A stretch of DNA of 64,000 nt from Mesonia maritima (GTDB lineage Bacteria > Bacteroidota > Bacteroidia > Flavobacteriales > Flavobacteriaceae), in assembly GCF_042433895.1 (NCBI RefSeq), contig NZ_JBHLUA010000012.1, positions 434,001-498,000 on the forward strand, written 5' to 3'. Below the pieces are notes generated by a model that saw only the letters and a program-made list of their open reading frames with translations, did no database searches and was not told where the DNA came from. Position numbers and translations under genes: made by a program. Shown here in pieces: positions 8,945-16,929 of this stretch. Positions within the stretch are counted from its first letter, which is position 1. The number at the start of each line of letters is the position of its first letter.

Positions 8945-8977
8945 CCTAATTTTCTTATGCATAAAAATCTTAGGTAT
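8942..8977. promoter_or_regulatory. 36-bp dyad, probable PadR operator
   Basis: Outer arms ATACCTAA (8942-8949) and TTAGGTAT (8970-8977) are perfectly inverted, and an inner palindrome TTATGCATAA (8955-8964) has exactly the same centre. Of 18 symmetric pairs 15 match. It lies between padR and the divergent reductase gene and overlaps the padR -7 box. PadR dimers bind long interrupted dyads of this kind at their own promoters. Confidence 0.72.
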
Positions 8978-9061
8978 CTTTTTTCCTATAAAATCGAAAT
9001 CGATTATAGAATCTAACAGAACAATTTCAATAGAAAAGCTTTAAAATAATCTCTTACTTTG

Positions 9062-9069
9062 TATTTTTG
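9062..9069 (+). promoter_or_regulatory. -7 promoter box of the reductase gene
   Basis: TATTTTTG fits TAnnTTTG, 16 bases upstream of the ATG at 9086. No convincing -33 element is seen. Its position shows that an in-frame upstream start at 9059 cannot be used. Confidence 0.5.
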
Positions 9070-9085
9070 CGGAAAAATTTTTTCG

Positions 9086-10138
9086 ATGCAGAATTTTCAT
9101 CAACTCGCTATAAAAGATATCATCAGAGAAACACCAAAAGCAGTAAGCTTGGTTTTTGATCTTCCTAAGAGTTTAACGCCAGATTTTGAATTTACCGCCG
9201 GGCAGTACATCACGATTAAAAAGGAATTTGATGGAAAAGAAATTCGCCGTTCCTATTCCCTTTGCTCGACCCCAAAAAGCGGCGAGTTAAAAGTGACCGT
9301 TAAAGAAGTTGATGGTGGCTTATTTTCTGCCTTTGCTAATAATAAATTACAAATTGGCGATACGCTAAAAGTATTTCCGCCGGAAGGAAAATTCACTTTT
9401 ACACCGGTTGCAGATTCTGCGCATCATAATTATGCTGCTTTTGCTGCCGGAAGCGGAATTACACCGGTTTTATCGATTATAAAAACTGCACTTCACGAAG
9501 AAAAACACAGCAAATTTGTGTTGGTTTACGGAAATAAATCACCCGAAGAAACCATATTTTTTAAAGAATTATTAGAATTACAATCGCAATTTCCAGATCG
9601 CTTTTTTGCTGAATTTGTTTACAGTAAAGCAAAAGAAGAAAAATCTTTTTTTGGAAGAATAGAGCGCAGCACGGTAAATTATATTTTAAAAAACCGTTTT
9701 AAAGGCCACAAATTTGAAGCTTTTTATATCTGCGGACCCGAACAAATGATAGATCTAGTAAGCGAAGTTTTACAAGAAAATAGCATTCCTGAAAATAAAA
9801 TTCACTTTGAATTATTCAACTCTACTGAAGAAGGCGAAATTGATGCAGTTTTAGAAGGAAAAACCCAAATTACCGTAATTGTAGATGATGAAGAAACTAC
9901 GTTTGAAATGGATCAAAAATCGACCATTCTCGATGCGGTTCTCGAAAAAGATTTAGACGCGCCCTATTCTTGCCAAGGCGGAATTTGTAGTTCGTGTATA
10001 GCTAAAATTACCGAAGGAAAAGCTGAAATGGCAAAAAATCAAATTTTAACCGATGAAGAAATTGAAGAAGGGTTAACCTTAACTTGTCAAGCGCATCCTA
10101 CAACGCCAACTATAAAAATAGATTACGACGACGTCTAG
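9086..10138 (+). CDS. ferredoxin-NADP reductase-like flavoprotein with C-terminal 2Fe-2S domain
   Basis: A 350-residue electron-transfer protein. An FAD-binding barrel (residues 1-100, with RRSYSLCS binding flavin), an NAD(P)-binding domain (about 105-235, AAGSGITPVLSI and YICGPEQM) and a plant-type 2Fe-2S ferredoxin domain (about 262-350) with cysteines 296, 301, 304 and 334. This is the architecture of PaaE/PaaK and Hcr-type reductases, which pass electrons from NAD(P)H to an oxygenase or other acceptor. No oxygenase is encoded nearby, so the partner is unknown. The start at 9086 is chosen because a TAnnTTTG box lies just before it. It is convergent with the next gene, whose stop overlaps by four bases. 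Confidence 0.88.
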   Translation: MQNFHQLAIKDIIRETPKAVSLVFDLPKSLTPDFEFTAGQYITIKKEFDGKEIRRSYSLCSTPKSGELKVTVKEVDGGLFSAFANNKLQIGDTLKVFPPEGKFTFTPVADSAHHNYAAFAAGSGITPVLSIIKTALHEEKHSKFVLVYGNKSPEETIFFKELLELQSQFPDRFFAEFVYSKAKEEKSFFGRIERSTVNYILKNRFKGHKFEAFYICGPEQMIDLVSEVLQENSIPENKIHFELFNSTEEGEIDAVLEGKTQITVIVDDEETTFEMDQKSTILDAVLEKDLDAPYSCQGGICSSCIAKITEGKAEMAKNQILTDEEIEEGLTLTCQAHPTTPTIKIDYDDV

Positions 10139-10344
10139 AGGTTTCGCTGCTTTTCTGCTATTAATACGCGTTTATAAATAAAAATACCCAACCACACGAA
10201 ACCTGCAAAAAATAAAAACCAGAAAAAAATTCCTTCTGATGGTGTTAGTATAAAGCAGCTATATATAATCAGCGTCAATGCATTTATTAAATCACTCCAC
10301 TTTTTATCTTTAAAAGATGTGCTTATTTGTTTTAAGAAACTCAT
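10135..10344 (-). CDS. small membrane protein, function unknown
   Basis: A 69-residue protein with two hydrophobic stretches (about residues 21-33 and 38-57) followed by a basic tail (KRVLIAEKQRNL), so probably a two-span inner-membrane protein. No family is recognised. It overlaps the convergent reductase gene by four bases and lies 38 bases downstream of another small membrane protein on the same strand. Confidence 0.5.
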   Translation of the reverse strand: MSFLKQISTSFKDKKWSDLINALTLIIYSCFILTPSEGIFFWFLFFAGFVWLGIFIYKRVLIAEKQRNL

Positions 10345-10382
10345 AATTCAAAAATACTAGATTTAAATATTTTAAAGAAAAA

Positions 10383-10565
10383 TTAATTAGAAAAGAGTTC
10401 AAATAATTTTGCCCCAAGGTAAACTGCCAATAATAAAATCATTAAATACAAGCGACGTTTTTGGTTGCCATCTAGCGTTTTAAATTGAATTAATCGTACA
10501 ATTACATAAACTGCGACCAACGCCAAAATTGTATAGGTTAACCAAGAAGTTGAACTAAAATTCAT
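10383..10565 (-). CDS. small membrane protein, function unknown
   Basis: A 60-residue protein with two hydrophobic helices (about residues 8-25 and 37-56) separated by a basic loop (LDGNQKRRLY). Its start codon shares one base with the stop of the GT9 glycosyltransferase gene (TAATG junction), indicating translational coupling to it. The family is not recognised. Confidence 0.6.
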   Translation of the reverse strand: MNFSSTSWLTYTILALVAVYVIVRLIQFKTLDGNQKRRLYLMILLLAVYLGAKLFELFSN

Positions 10566-11656
10566 TATGCAATTTTTTTAAGTTGATGTACAATTTGTTG
10601 CGGATTTATACTTCGCATTACTTCGTGATAACCTTCAACTTTTTTATTCCCGTAAATTGAAGTGGGTAATAAGGGATATTTTTTTAAATCGGGAAGCAAT
10701 TGATTTTCTTGTGGTTGCTGAAAAGGCGCAAAACCTGCAAAAGGATGCGTCGCACCCCAAATTGTAATTACCGGAATTTGAAAAAGCGCCGCCATATGTC
10801 CATTCCCGCTGTCCATAGAAATCATCGCATCTAAATTAGAAATTACGTGCAATTCTTCTTTAAAACTGAGTTTTCCGGCTAAATTTTCTACGTTTTTATA
10901 TTTTGAAGCCAGATTATTTAAAATTTCGGTTTCTTTTTTTCCGCCGCCAAACAAGATAATTTCATAAGCCTCACTTTTATCGATTTCGGCAATGACTTTT
11001 TCCATTAAATCTAAGGGATACATTTTTGCTTCATGTGCGGCAAATGGAGCAATTCCTACCCATTTTCGCGGTGTTTTTCCTAAAATTTCTTGTGCTTTTT
11101 TAGGAATTGGATAATTAGGAACTTCTACTTTTTGAGTTAAATCTACCGGAAAACCTAAACTTGAAAAAACTTCTGCATAACGTTGATGCGTTGTTTTTAA
11201 AGGCTGAATTATTTTGGGTTCTAAGCGCGTTAATTCCTTTTTTTCAGCACGACCTTTATCGATTGTTTTCCATTTTATTCCGAAGAAAAAGAAGAAAAAA
11301 CGCAGAATTTTGGTACGTAAAACATGGTGTAAATCGGCTACAGCATCAAAATTATTTTTCCGAAGTTGAAAAGCGAGTTTTGCTAAACCAAAAAAACCTT
11401 TGTGCTCATTTTTTACATCGGCTACGAGAACTTCAACATTCGAAATATCATCAAAAAAAGGAGTGAAAAAAGCTTTGGTTAACACCGTAATTTTCAGATT
11501 AGGATATTGTTTCACCAACCTGCGTAAAACCGGAACGCACATGGCTACATCGCCCATCGCCGATAACCGAATTACTAAAATATGTAAATACTTCTCTGCC
11601 TTCGGAGTTTCTCCCAAAGGGGAAGAAATAGAATTTCTTTTAAAAGCTTTTTTCAT
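10565..11656 (-). CDS. glycosyltransferase family 9 (heptosyltransferase-like)
   Basis: A 363-residue enzyme starting at MKKAFKRN. It has the GT9 N-terminal motif RLSAMGDVAMCVPVLRRL, a central IGKTPRKWVGIAPFA-like segment and the C-terminal SMDSGNGHMAALFQIPVITIWGATHP block that binds the nucleotide sugar. GT9 enzymes transfer heptose or related sugars in LPS core assembly at the cytoplasmic face. The open frame extends 25 codons further upstream, but that part runs into a palindromic intergenic repeat (11690-11768), so the internal ATG is preferred. DUF4254 lies directly upstream, as in many Bacteroidota. Confidence 0.85.
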   Translation of the reverse strand: MKKAFKRNSISSPLGETPKAEKYLHILVIRLSAMGDVAMCVPVLRRLVKQYPNLKITVLTKAFFTPFFDDISNVEVLVADVKNEHKGFFGLAKLAFQLRKNNFDAVADLHHVLRTKILRFFFFFFGIKWKTIDKGRAEKKELTRLEPKIIQPLKTTHQRYAEVFSSLGFPVDLTQKVEVPNYPIPKKAQEILGKTPRKWVGIAPFAAHEAKMYPLDLMEKVIAEIDKSEAYEIILFGGGKKETEILNNLASKYKNVENLAGKLSFKEELHVISNLDAMISMDSGNGHMAALFQIPVITIWGATHPFAGFAPFQQPQENQLLPDLKKYPLLPTSIYGNKKVEGYHEVMRSINPQQIVHQLKKIA

Positions 11657-11689
11657 TATTTTGTTAATACTGAACGAAAAATTGATTTC

Positions 11690-11768
11690 GTCAACCTGAG
11701 CTTGTTTCAGGTTCTCATCATCATTTAACAATAATTGTTATGAGATTCTGAAATAAATTCAGAATGAC
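11690..11768. repeat. palindromic intergenic element with two 27-bp inverted arms
   Basis: Arm 1 (11690-11716) and the reverse complement of arm 2 (11742-11768) share most positions (GTCA, CTGA, TT, TTTCAG and TCTC blocks). Each arm is itself a small palindrome around TTCAG, and the spacer contains a third one, TAACAAT-A-ATTGTTA. The whole could fold as a long hairpin. It resembles the scattered short palindromic repeats of flavobacterial genomes. No second copy was seen in this window. Confidence 0.7.
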
Positions 11769-11811
11769 ACTCTCTTAAAAACTTTTCAGAAATAAGCTAT
11801 TTATTTCTGTT

Positions 11812-12420
11812 CTATTTTTTATTCCGCAGTACGGGGTTTAATTCTTCATCATTATACATTTTCATCTGTTTATAGACTTTCATGTATTTATCGCCGTTTT
11901 CTATATCTTCTAATAATTGATTAATCGCTGTGGATAGATCTACGCGTTGTTCCAGTAGAATATCTAGTTTCGCTTGGCAAGCCATTTTATGTTTTTGAGA
12001 AGCATCTTCGCGGTTTGCTTCTTCATTCATATGGTAAATTTTTAAGGCTAAAATCGATAAACGATCGATTCCCCAAGCCGGACTTTCAGTATTAATTGTC
12101 GCATTATCTTTGGGCACAACATCTTTAAATTTATCGAGAAAATAGCTGTCGATATATTCTACCATATCGGTTCTATCTTGGTTAGAAGCATCGATTTGGC
12201 GCTTTAATTTTAAGGCAGAAACCGGATCGATTTCAGGATCACGAATAATATCTTCATAATGCCATTGTACGGTATCTATCCAACATTTTCTGTATAACAA
12301 ATGCTCGATTAATTGCTCTTGATCGTTATATGGATTTTTAAAAAGTTGATCTACCGTATTGATTTCGTGGTATTTTTTAATGACTTCTTGAAATATTTTG
12401 TTGGCTTTGTCTGAAAACAT
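11812..12420 (-). CDS. DUF4254 family protein
   Basis: A 202-residue, mostly alpha-helical, soluble protein without signal peptide. The pattern (HLLYRKCWIDTVQWHYED, then SPAWGIDRLSILALKIYHM) matches the Bacteroidota family DUF4254, usually encoded next to a GT9 glycosyltransferase, as here. The biochemical role is unknown; the pairing suggests LPS or surface glycan assembly. It begins 5 bases after the DNA methylase stop codon, so it may share that transcript. Confidence 0.8.
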   Translation of the reverse strand: MFSDKANKIFQEVIKKYHEINTVDQLFKNPYNDQEQLIEHLLYRKCWIDTVQWHYEDIIRDPEIDPVSALKLKRQIDASNQDRTDMVEYIDSYFLDKFKDVVPKDNATINTESPAWGIDRLSILALKIYHMNEEANREDASQKHKMACQAKLDILLEQRVDLSTAINQLLEDIENGDKYMKVYKQMKMYNDEELNPVLRNKK

Positions 12421-12425
12421 AGTCT

Positions 12426-13424
12426 TTATTTTTCTAAAATGTGTAAATATTCTACTGTGGCATTTGCCGTATGATTTCTATTTTCTGTTTTATCTGCTTT
12501 AAAACGCTGATATTCTTTTGTTTGCAAACTATACTTTCCGTAGCGTTGCATGATTTTTTTTATCGTTTCGGGCGGCATTAAACCTTCGTTATTGTAACTC
12601 AGGAAAATATATGAAAATTGCGCGTTTTCCAGTAATTTTTCAAAAGCTTTTGCAACTTCATTTTTCTTGCAATAAACCGATTTATAATAATCGGGTAAGC
12701 CTGTTTTTCCCTTTGGTACAAAGGTATCATATTTTGCGATAGTATTCAGTAAATGATAATTTGCCCCGTATTGTCTCGCATTATAAGGCGGATCTAAATA
12801 TAAAACATCGCCTTTTATTTGCTGAATTAATTTATTCCCGTCTTGCTGAAAAACTTGATGATTATTTTTTGTAAGTGAAAATTCTGCGGGTTTTATAATC
12901 ATTTTTTTTGAAGCCGAAGTTTTTATTTTTTTTAAAAACGCGCCGTAAACCGAAGCCGTATTCGCAATTTTATCGGCACTTTCTAATAAGGAAGCAAGTA
13001 GAAAATAATACGTGTTTGCTGAAATTTCATGCTCACTTTTCCAACGTTCAATTTGTTGGCGACACGCATCTATTTTTTGAGCGTTTTCTTCAGAAAAAAA
13101 AAGTCGGTTGGCTTTTCCGTTTTCGCCGTATTCTTCAGCGATAAATCCTTTTTTTCCGTTTAATTCATTCAGCTGTTGAATATAATTTGCTGCGGAAGAT
13201 ATTTCTTGATGATTGCCAATGTAATTTTTCAGCAAAATATAACTGTAATATTCTACATCGTTGGCAATAACTTGCTTTACAAAGGGTTTAAATTTTCTGC
13301 CAACAATTCCGGTTCCTGCAAAAAGATCGCAAAAAACAACTTCGCTTAACAGCATGGAAATTTTATTTTCTACCGTTGTTTTAATCCACTCTGAAAGTTT
13401 GTTTTTAGAACCGATGTAATTCAT
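12426..13424 (-). CDS. D12-class adenine-N6 DNA methyltransferase
   Basis: A 332-residue enzyme. The start MNYIGSKNKL is the D12 substrate-loop signature, DLFAGTG (33-39) is the SAM-binding motif I, and DPPY (211-214) is catalytic motif IV. The enzyme would methylate adenine in a specific sequence. Its start overlaps the stop of the gene at 13421 by four bases (ATGA), so both are co-translated. That neighbour carries a D...DHK nuclease-like motif, so together they may form a type II restriction-modification pair. The recognition site cannot be inferred. An orphan Dam-like role is the alternative. Confidence 0.88.
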   Translation of the reverse strand: MNYIGSKNKLSEWIKTTVENKISMLLSEVVFCDLFAGTGIVGRKFKPFVKQVIANDVEYYSYILLKNYIGNHQEISSAANYIQQLNELNGKKGFIAEEYGENGKANRLFFSEENAQKIDACRQQIERWKSEHEISANTYYFLLASLLESADKIANTASVYGAFLKKIKTSASKKMIIKPAEFSLTKNNHQVFQQDGNKLIQQIKGDVLYLDPPYNARQYGANYHLLNTIAKYDTFVPKGKTGLPDYYKSVYCKKNEVAKAFEKLLENAQFSYIFLSYNNEGLMPPETIKKIMQRYGKYSLQTKEYQRFKADKTENRNHTANATVEYLHILEK

Positions 13425-14062
13425 TTAGTTGCCCAAATTATTGCTGCTAAAGCGGATTGTTGGTTTTGGAATTCCAGCTTTTTTAACTTTGAAGCATCAA
13501 AGGTAGCGACATATTTTAAAATGACTTGTTTTAGCCAGCTAATTTCTGCTTTTAATTTCCAATGTTCGCCGTTTTCTGCATAGACAATTATAAATAATCT
13601 GTTGGCTAAATGTTTGCGCTGTTGTTGACTTTGGTTTTTAAATAACCAATATAATAATTCTTCTTCATGGGTTTGCGCGTAATAAATTGTTTGCTGAAAT
13701 TTTTTAGGGAATTTTGAGGTTTTGTGGTCGAAATTAATTCCGAAGAGATTAAAATCTATTAATCGGTTTTTTGAATTTAGCGCAGGGGTTATTCCTTCAA
13801 TTTCAGTAAAAATTTGTTCCACCGCAATAGCGCTCCAAAAATTAAACCAGCGATTTGCGGCATAATTAAATAATTCTCGTTTATCTAGGTTATAGGCTTC
13901 TGCAGTGGCTTTCATAGCGGTTACCACAGCTTCCCATTCTAAATAATCGTAAATAAAATTAGTGTAGTTATCCCATTCATCATTTTGTTTTCTTCCCCAA
14001 TTATAAGCATATGGAAGTCGTTTTTTAAGTTCGTTTTCAATACGTTCTAGGGAATAATTCAA
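13421..14062 (-). CDS. putative restriction-endonuclease-like partner of the adenine methylase
   Basis: Not recognised as a named family. A 213-residue soluble protein if it starts at the TTG at 14062, which overlaps the upstream TGA by four bases. A GTG at 14125 gives 234 residues, but the extra part merely runs through the last codons of the upstream gene in another frame. The segment LIDFNLFGINFDHKTSKFP holds D103 and D112-H-K114, a spacing compatible with a PD-(D/E)xK-type nuclease site. The four-base overlap with the methylase supports a restriction-modification role, but this is inference. No ATG is available near the start. Confidence 0.5.
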   Translation of the reverse strand: MNYSLERIENELKKRLPYAYNWGRKQNDEWDNYTNFIYDYLEWEAVVTAMKATAEAYNLDKRELFNYAANRWFNFWSAIAVEQIFTEIEGITPALNSKNRLIDFNLFGINFDHKTSKFPKKFQQTIYYAQTHEEELLYWLFKNQSQQQRKHLANRLFIIVYAENGEHWKLKAEISWLKQVILKYVATFDASKLKKLEFQNQQSALAAIIWATK

Positions 14063-14982
14063 ATTAAAAAAGGAATAATAAATGTAATGAGAACTAAGGT
14101 AAGTAATAAAATTTCTTTTAACCACTTTTCGCCTTTTTGTTCAAAATAGCTTGCGCCCATTATACTTACCGGAATGCTATAAAATATAAGTTCGCCACCC
14201 GTTTTTGTAGGGCTTATAACAATAATAAATATTGAAATGATCCAGGTGAATAGAATAAGATATAAACCTTTTTTCTGCCTTTTTATTGAATTCTGAATTC
14301 TCTTAAAATAATTGAAAAGAACCCAAAATGAAAAAGCTAAAAGCACGCTTAAAGGAAATAAAATTGAATTTTTCCGATAAAGATCGAAATCATAATTGGG
14401 TGAAAAAATATATTTTGAAATACTAATTTGATCATCGACCAAGAGCTGAAAAGAAAAATTAAGAATGACTACTGTAAATAAAGCGACAATGGGAATCAGC
14501 CAGTATTTTAGCTTTTCTGGCGTATAAAATAAAATTCCTAAATAAGGAAGAATTAAAAAACAAACACACGGAAAATAGAAAAGCGACGCAATACTAATCC
14601 ATAAAGTAGCATCAAAAATTTTCTGCGGATAATTAATTCCGGTTTTTAAATTTATAATTCGCCGTAAACCCAACAACAGAAAAAATGCACTTAATAAACT
14701 GTAATTTGCTCGCAGCACAGGAAAAAAACTAAGTGTAAAAACGGCAAAAAGTATAATGGTAAAAGTATTTTTTTTGGTAACACCACTTCGTTTTACCAAA
14801 AAATTTATAATACTCATCGACGCCAAATAGACAATTAAAAAACCAATATTCTTTAAAATTTCTAGCGTAGAAAGATTTTCAGATGAATTAAAAAAATTAG
14901 CGATAATGAAAAAAACACTCATATAAATTCCTACCAATAAAAATTGAATAGGCTTAGATCGCTTAAAAAAGTTGGTAAGCAT
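14059..14982 (-). CDS. DUF6427 family membrane protein
   Basis: A 307-residue inner-membrane protein with about nine hydrophobic segments, starting MLTNFFKRSKPIQFLL. Hydrophobic blocks fall near residues 12-30, 45-62, 72-90, 93-107, 122-160, 165-185, 210-225 and 240-300. It resembles DUF6427 of flavobacteria, of unknown function. It is divergent from the small gene at 15154 across 171 bases. Its stop overlaps the putative TTG start of the nuclease-like gene. Confidence 0.65.
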   Translation of the reverse strand: MLTNFFKRSKPIQFLLVGIYMSVFFIIANFFNSSENLSTLEILKNIGFLIVYLASMSIINFLVKRSGVTKKNTFTIILFAVFTLSFFPVLRANYSLLSAFFLLLGLRRIINLKTGINYPQKIFDATLWISIASLFYFPCVCFLILPYLGILFYTPEKLKYWLIPIVALFTVVILNFSFQLLVDDQISISKYIFSPNYDFDLYRKNSILFPLSVLLAFSFWVLFNYFKRIQNSIKRQKKGLYLILFTWIISIFIIVISPTKTGGELIFYSIPVSIMGASYFEQKGEKWLKEILLLTLVLITFIIPFLI

Positions 14983-15118
14983 GAGTGTTTATTTGTTGCG
15001 TACTTTTACAAAGTTTTCTTTGTGAAAATATACAATACTAAATTAGGTTTTGCCAAGAGAAAGAAGAGAAAATTTTATCATCTTTAAAAGATGAAGTCGA
15101 AATGAAAAAAATTTACTT

Positions 15119-15126
15119 ATTTTTGT
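15119..15126 (+). promoter_or_regulatory. -7 promoter box
   Basis: TATTTTTG fits TAnnTTTG, 27 bases upstream of the ATG at 15154. No good -33 element was seen. Confidence 0.5.
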
Positions 15127-15153
15127 GCTACCAAAATAACAACCTTCATACTC

Positions 15154-15384
15154 ATGAAAGATTTTTTAGAACTTATACAGTCCTTATTTGAAGATGTATT
15201 ATTTATACCTTACGACGCACTTCGCGAACTAGAACTCGAGAGCTGGTTTGCCGCAAATGCTGTAAATATAATTTTTATCCTAATCGGGATAGTTGCGTTT
15301 TCTTACTGGGTAAAACAATTACGCACGTATGCTGATGAAGAGCACGAGCGTCAAGAAAAATATTACGGAAAGTACTGGAACTAA
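15154..15384 (+). CDS. small single-span membrane protein (DUF6341-like)
   Basis: A 76-residue protein: acidic N-terminal part (FLELIQSLFEDVLFIPYDALREL), one clear transmembrane helix (NAVNIIFILIGIVAFSYWV, about residues 35-53) and a charged tail (DEEHERQEKYYGKYWN). It looks like a conserved short flavobacterial protein (DUF6341, from memory) seen near purD and DUF6427. It is convergent with purD, only three bases apart, so there is no room for a separate terminator. Confidence 0.65.
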   Translation: MKDFLELIQSLFEDVLFIPYDALRELELESWFAANAVNIIFILIGIVAFSYWVKQLRTYADEEHERQEKYYGKYWN

Positions 15385-15387
15385 TTT

Positions 15388-16662
15388 TTAGTTCAAGTCT
15401 TTTCCTAGATCCTTACGATAATACATCTTATCAAAATGTAGTTTTTCTATATTTTGATAAGATTTTTTTAGTGCCTCATTGAAATCTTTTCCAAAGGAAG
15501 TAATTGCAATTACACGACCTCCACTAGTAACCACTTTTCCGTTTTCTTCTTTGGTTCCCGCGTGAAAAACCATTGAATCTTCAATTGTATTGTAACCGGT
15601 TATTTCTTTTCCTTTTTCGTAAGCTTCTGGATAACCGCCCGAAACTGCCATAATTGTTGCTGCAGCACGTTCATCAATTTCTAACTTAATTTCATCTAGC
15701 TTTTGTTCGGCTAGTTTTTCAAACACCTCAACTAAATCATTTTTTAGGCGCGGTAATACAACTTCTGTTTCCGGATCGCCCATTCGAACATTATATTCAA
15801 TTACATAAGGATCACCATCTACTTTTATTAAACCGATAAAAATAAAACCTTTATAATCGATTTCTTCCTTTTGAAGTCCGTTTACGGTAGGTTTTATAAT
15901 GCGTTCTTCCACTTTTTGCATAAATTCTTGATCTGCAAAAGGAACCGGAGAAATTGCTCCCATTCCGCCTGTGTTTAAGCCTGTATCGCCTTCGCCAATT
16001 CGTTTGTAATCTTTAGCGGTAGGAAGCGTTAAATAATTTTTTCCGTCGGTTAACACAAAAACGCTTAATTCAATTCCGTCTAAAAATTCTTCGATTACTA
16101 CGGTTTCGCTCGCTGCACCAAATTTTTGATTGCTAAGCATATTTTCGAGCTCTTGTTTTGCTTCAGCTAAATCATTTAAAATCAACACGCCTTTTCCCGC
16201 CGCTAAACCATCGGCTTTTAGAACATAAGGTGGCTTTAAGGTTTCTAAGAATTTCTTTCCGGCTTCTAAACTTTCAGCTTTAAAACTTTCATAGGCAGCT
16301 GTTGGGATATTGTGCATCGCCATAAATTCTTTGGCGCGTTCTTTACTTCCTTCAAGCAAAGCACCACGTTTTGATGGCCCGATTAGTTTTACATTTTGAA
16401 GTTCTTTATCGTCTCTAAAAAAATCGTAAATCCCTTCAACTAAAGGATCTTCTGGACCTACAACAACCATTTGAATATCTTTTTGAAGAACGGTTTGTTT
16501 TACTTCTTCAAAATTTTTAGGATTAAGGGAAAGGTTTTCTGCAAGTCGCGAAGTTCCTGCATTTCCGGGCGCAACATACAATTGATCGCATTTTTTACTG
16601 TTTGCAAGTTTATAAGCAAATGTGTGTTCTCTTCCGCCAGAGCCTAAAACAAGAATATTCAT
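15388..16662 (-). CDS. purD: phosphoribosylamine-glycine ligase
   Basis: A 424-residue ATP-grasp enzyme of de novo purine synthesis, joining phosphoribosylamine and glycine to give GAR. Visible are the N-terminal MNILVLGSGGREHTFAYKL, the ATP-grasp segment YVLKADGLAAGKGVLIL, the loop GGMGAISPVPFAD and the metal-binding EYNVRMGDPETE. Length is typical. It stands alone, with a 267-base upstream region (16663-16929) that should hold its promoter; no PurR-type site or riboswitch was recognised. Confidence 0.97.
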   Translation of the reverse strand: MNILVLGSGGREHTFAYKLANSKKCDQLYVAPGNAGTSRLAENLSLNPKNFEEVKQTVLQKDIQMVVVGPEDPLVEGIYDFFRDDKELQNVKLIGPSKRGALLEGSKERAKEFMAMHNIPTAAYESFKAESLEAGKKFLETLKPPYVLKADGLAAGKGVLILNDLAEAKQELENMLSNQKFGAASETVVIEEFLDGIELSVFVLTDGKNYLTLPTAKDYKRIGEGDTGLNTGGMGAISPVPFADQEFMQKVEERIIKPTVNGLQKEEIDYKGFIFIGLIKVDGDPYVIEYNVRMGDPETEVVLPRLKNDLVEVFEKLAEQKLDEIKLEIDERAAATIMAVSGGYPEAYEKGKEITGYNTIEDSMVFHAGTKEENGKVVTSGGRVIAITSFGKDFNEALKKSYQNIEKLHFDKMYYRKDLGKDLN

Positions 16663-16929
16663 GGAGATTATTTTTAAATTGAAGTTTCAAAAATAATTGT
16701 TTGTAGGTTGAAGCCCTAATTTTTTAGAAAAAATAACGGAAAATCTTAAACGGTTTAATTCTGATTGAAATAGTTATCGTGAGAAAAAATTATTTTACAG
16801 GTTTTGATATCCGATTTTTTAAAACATATAATCCTATATTTAGAAAAAAGATTTGATTGGTAGAATCTGAAAACACTTTTTTCAACTTAGTAAAATCGGC
16901 ATTTACATAAAGTAAAACTGCAATAAAAA

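Noticed and set aside
11161..11699. Two overlapping plus-strand open frames of about 100 codons
   Set aside because: They lie antisense to the GT9 gene, have no family signal and run partly through the palindromic repeat.
16663..16929. Possible small gene or riboswitch before purD
   Set aside because: The 267 bases are AT-rich without a convincing open frame, stem set or known riboswitch pattern; only a promoter is expected.
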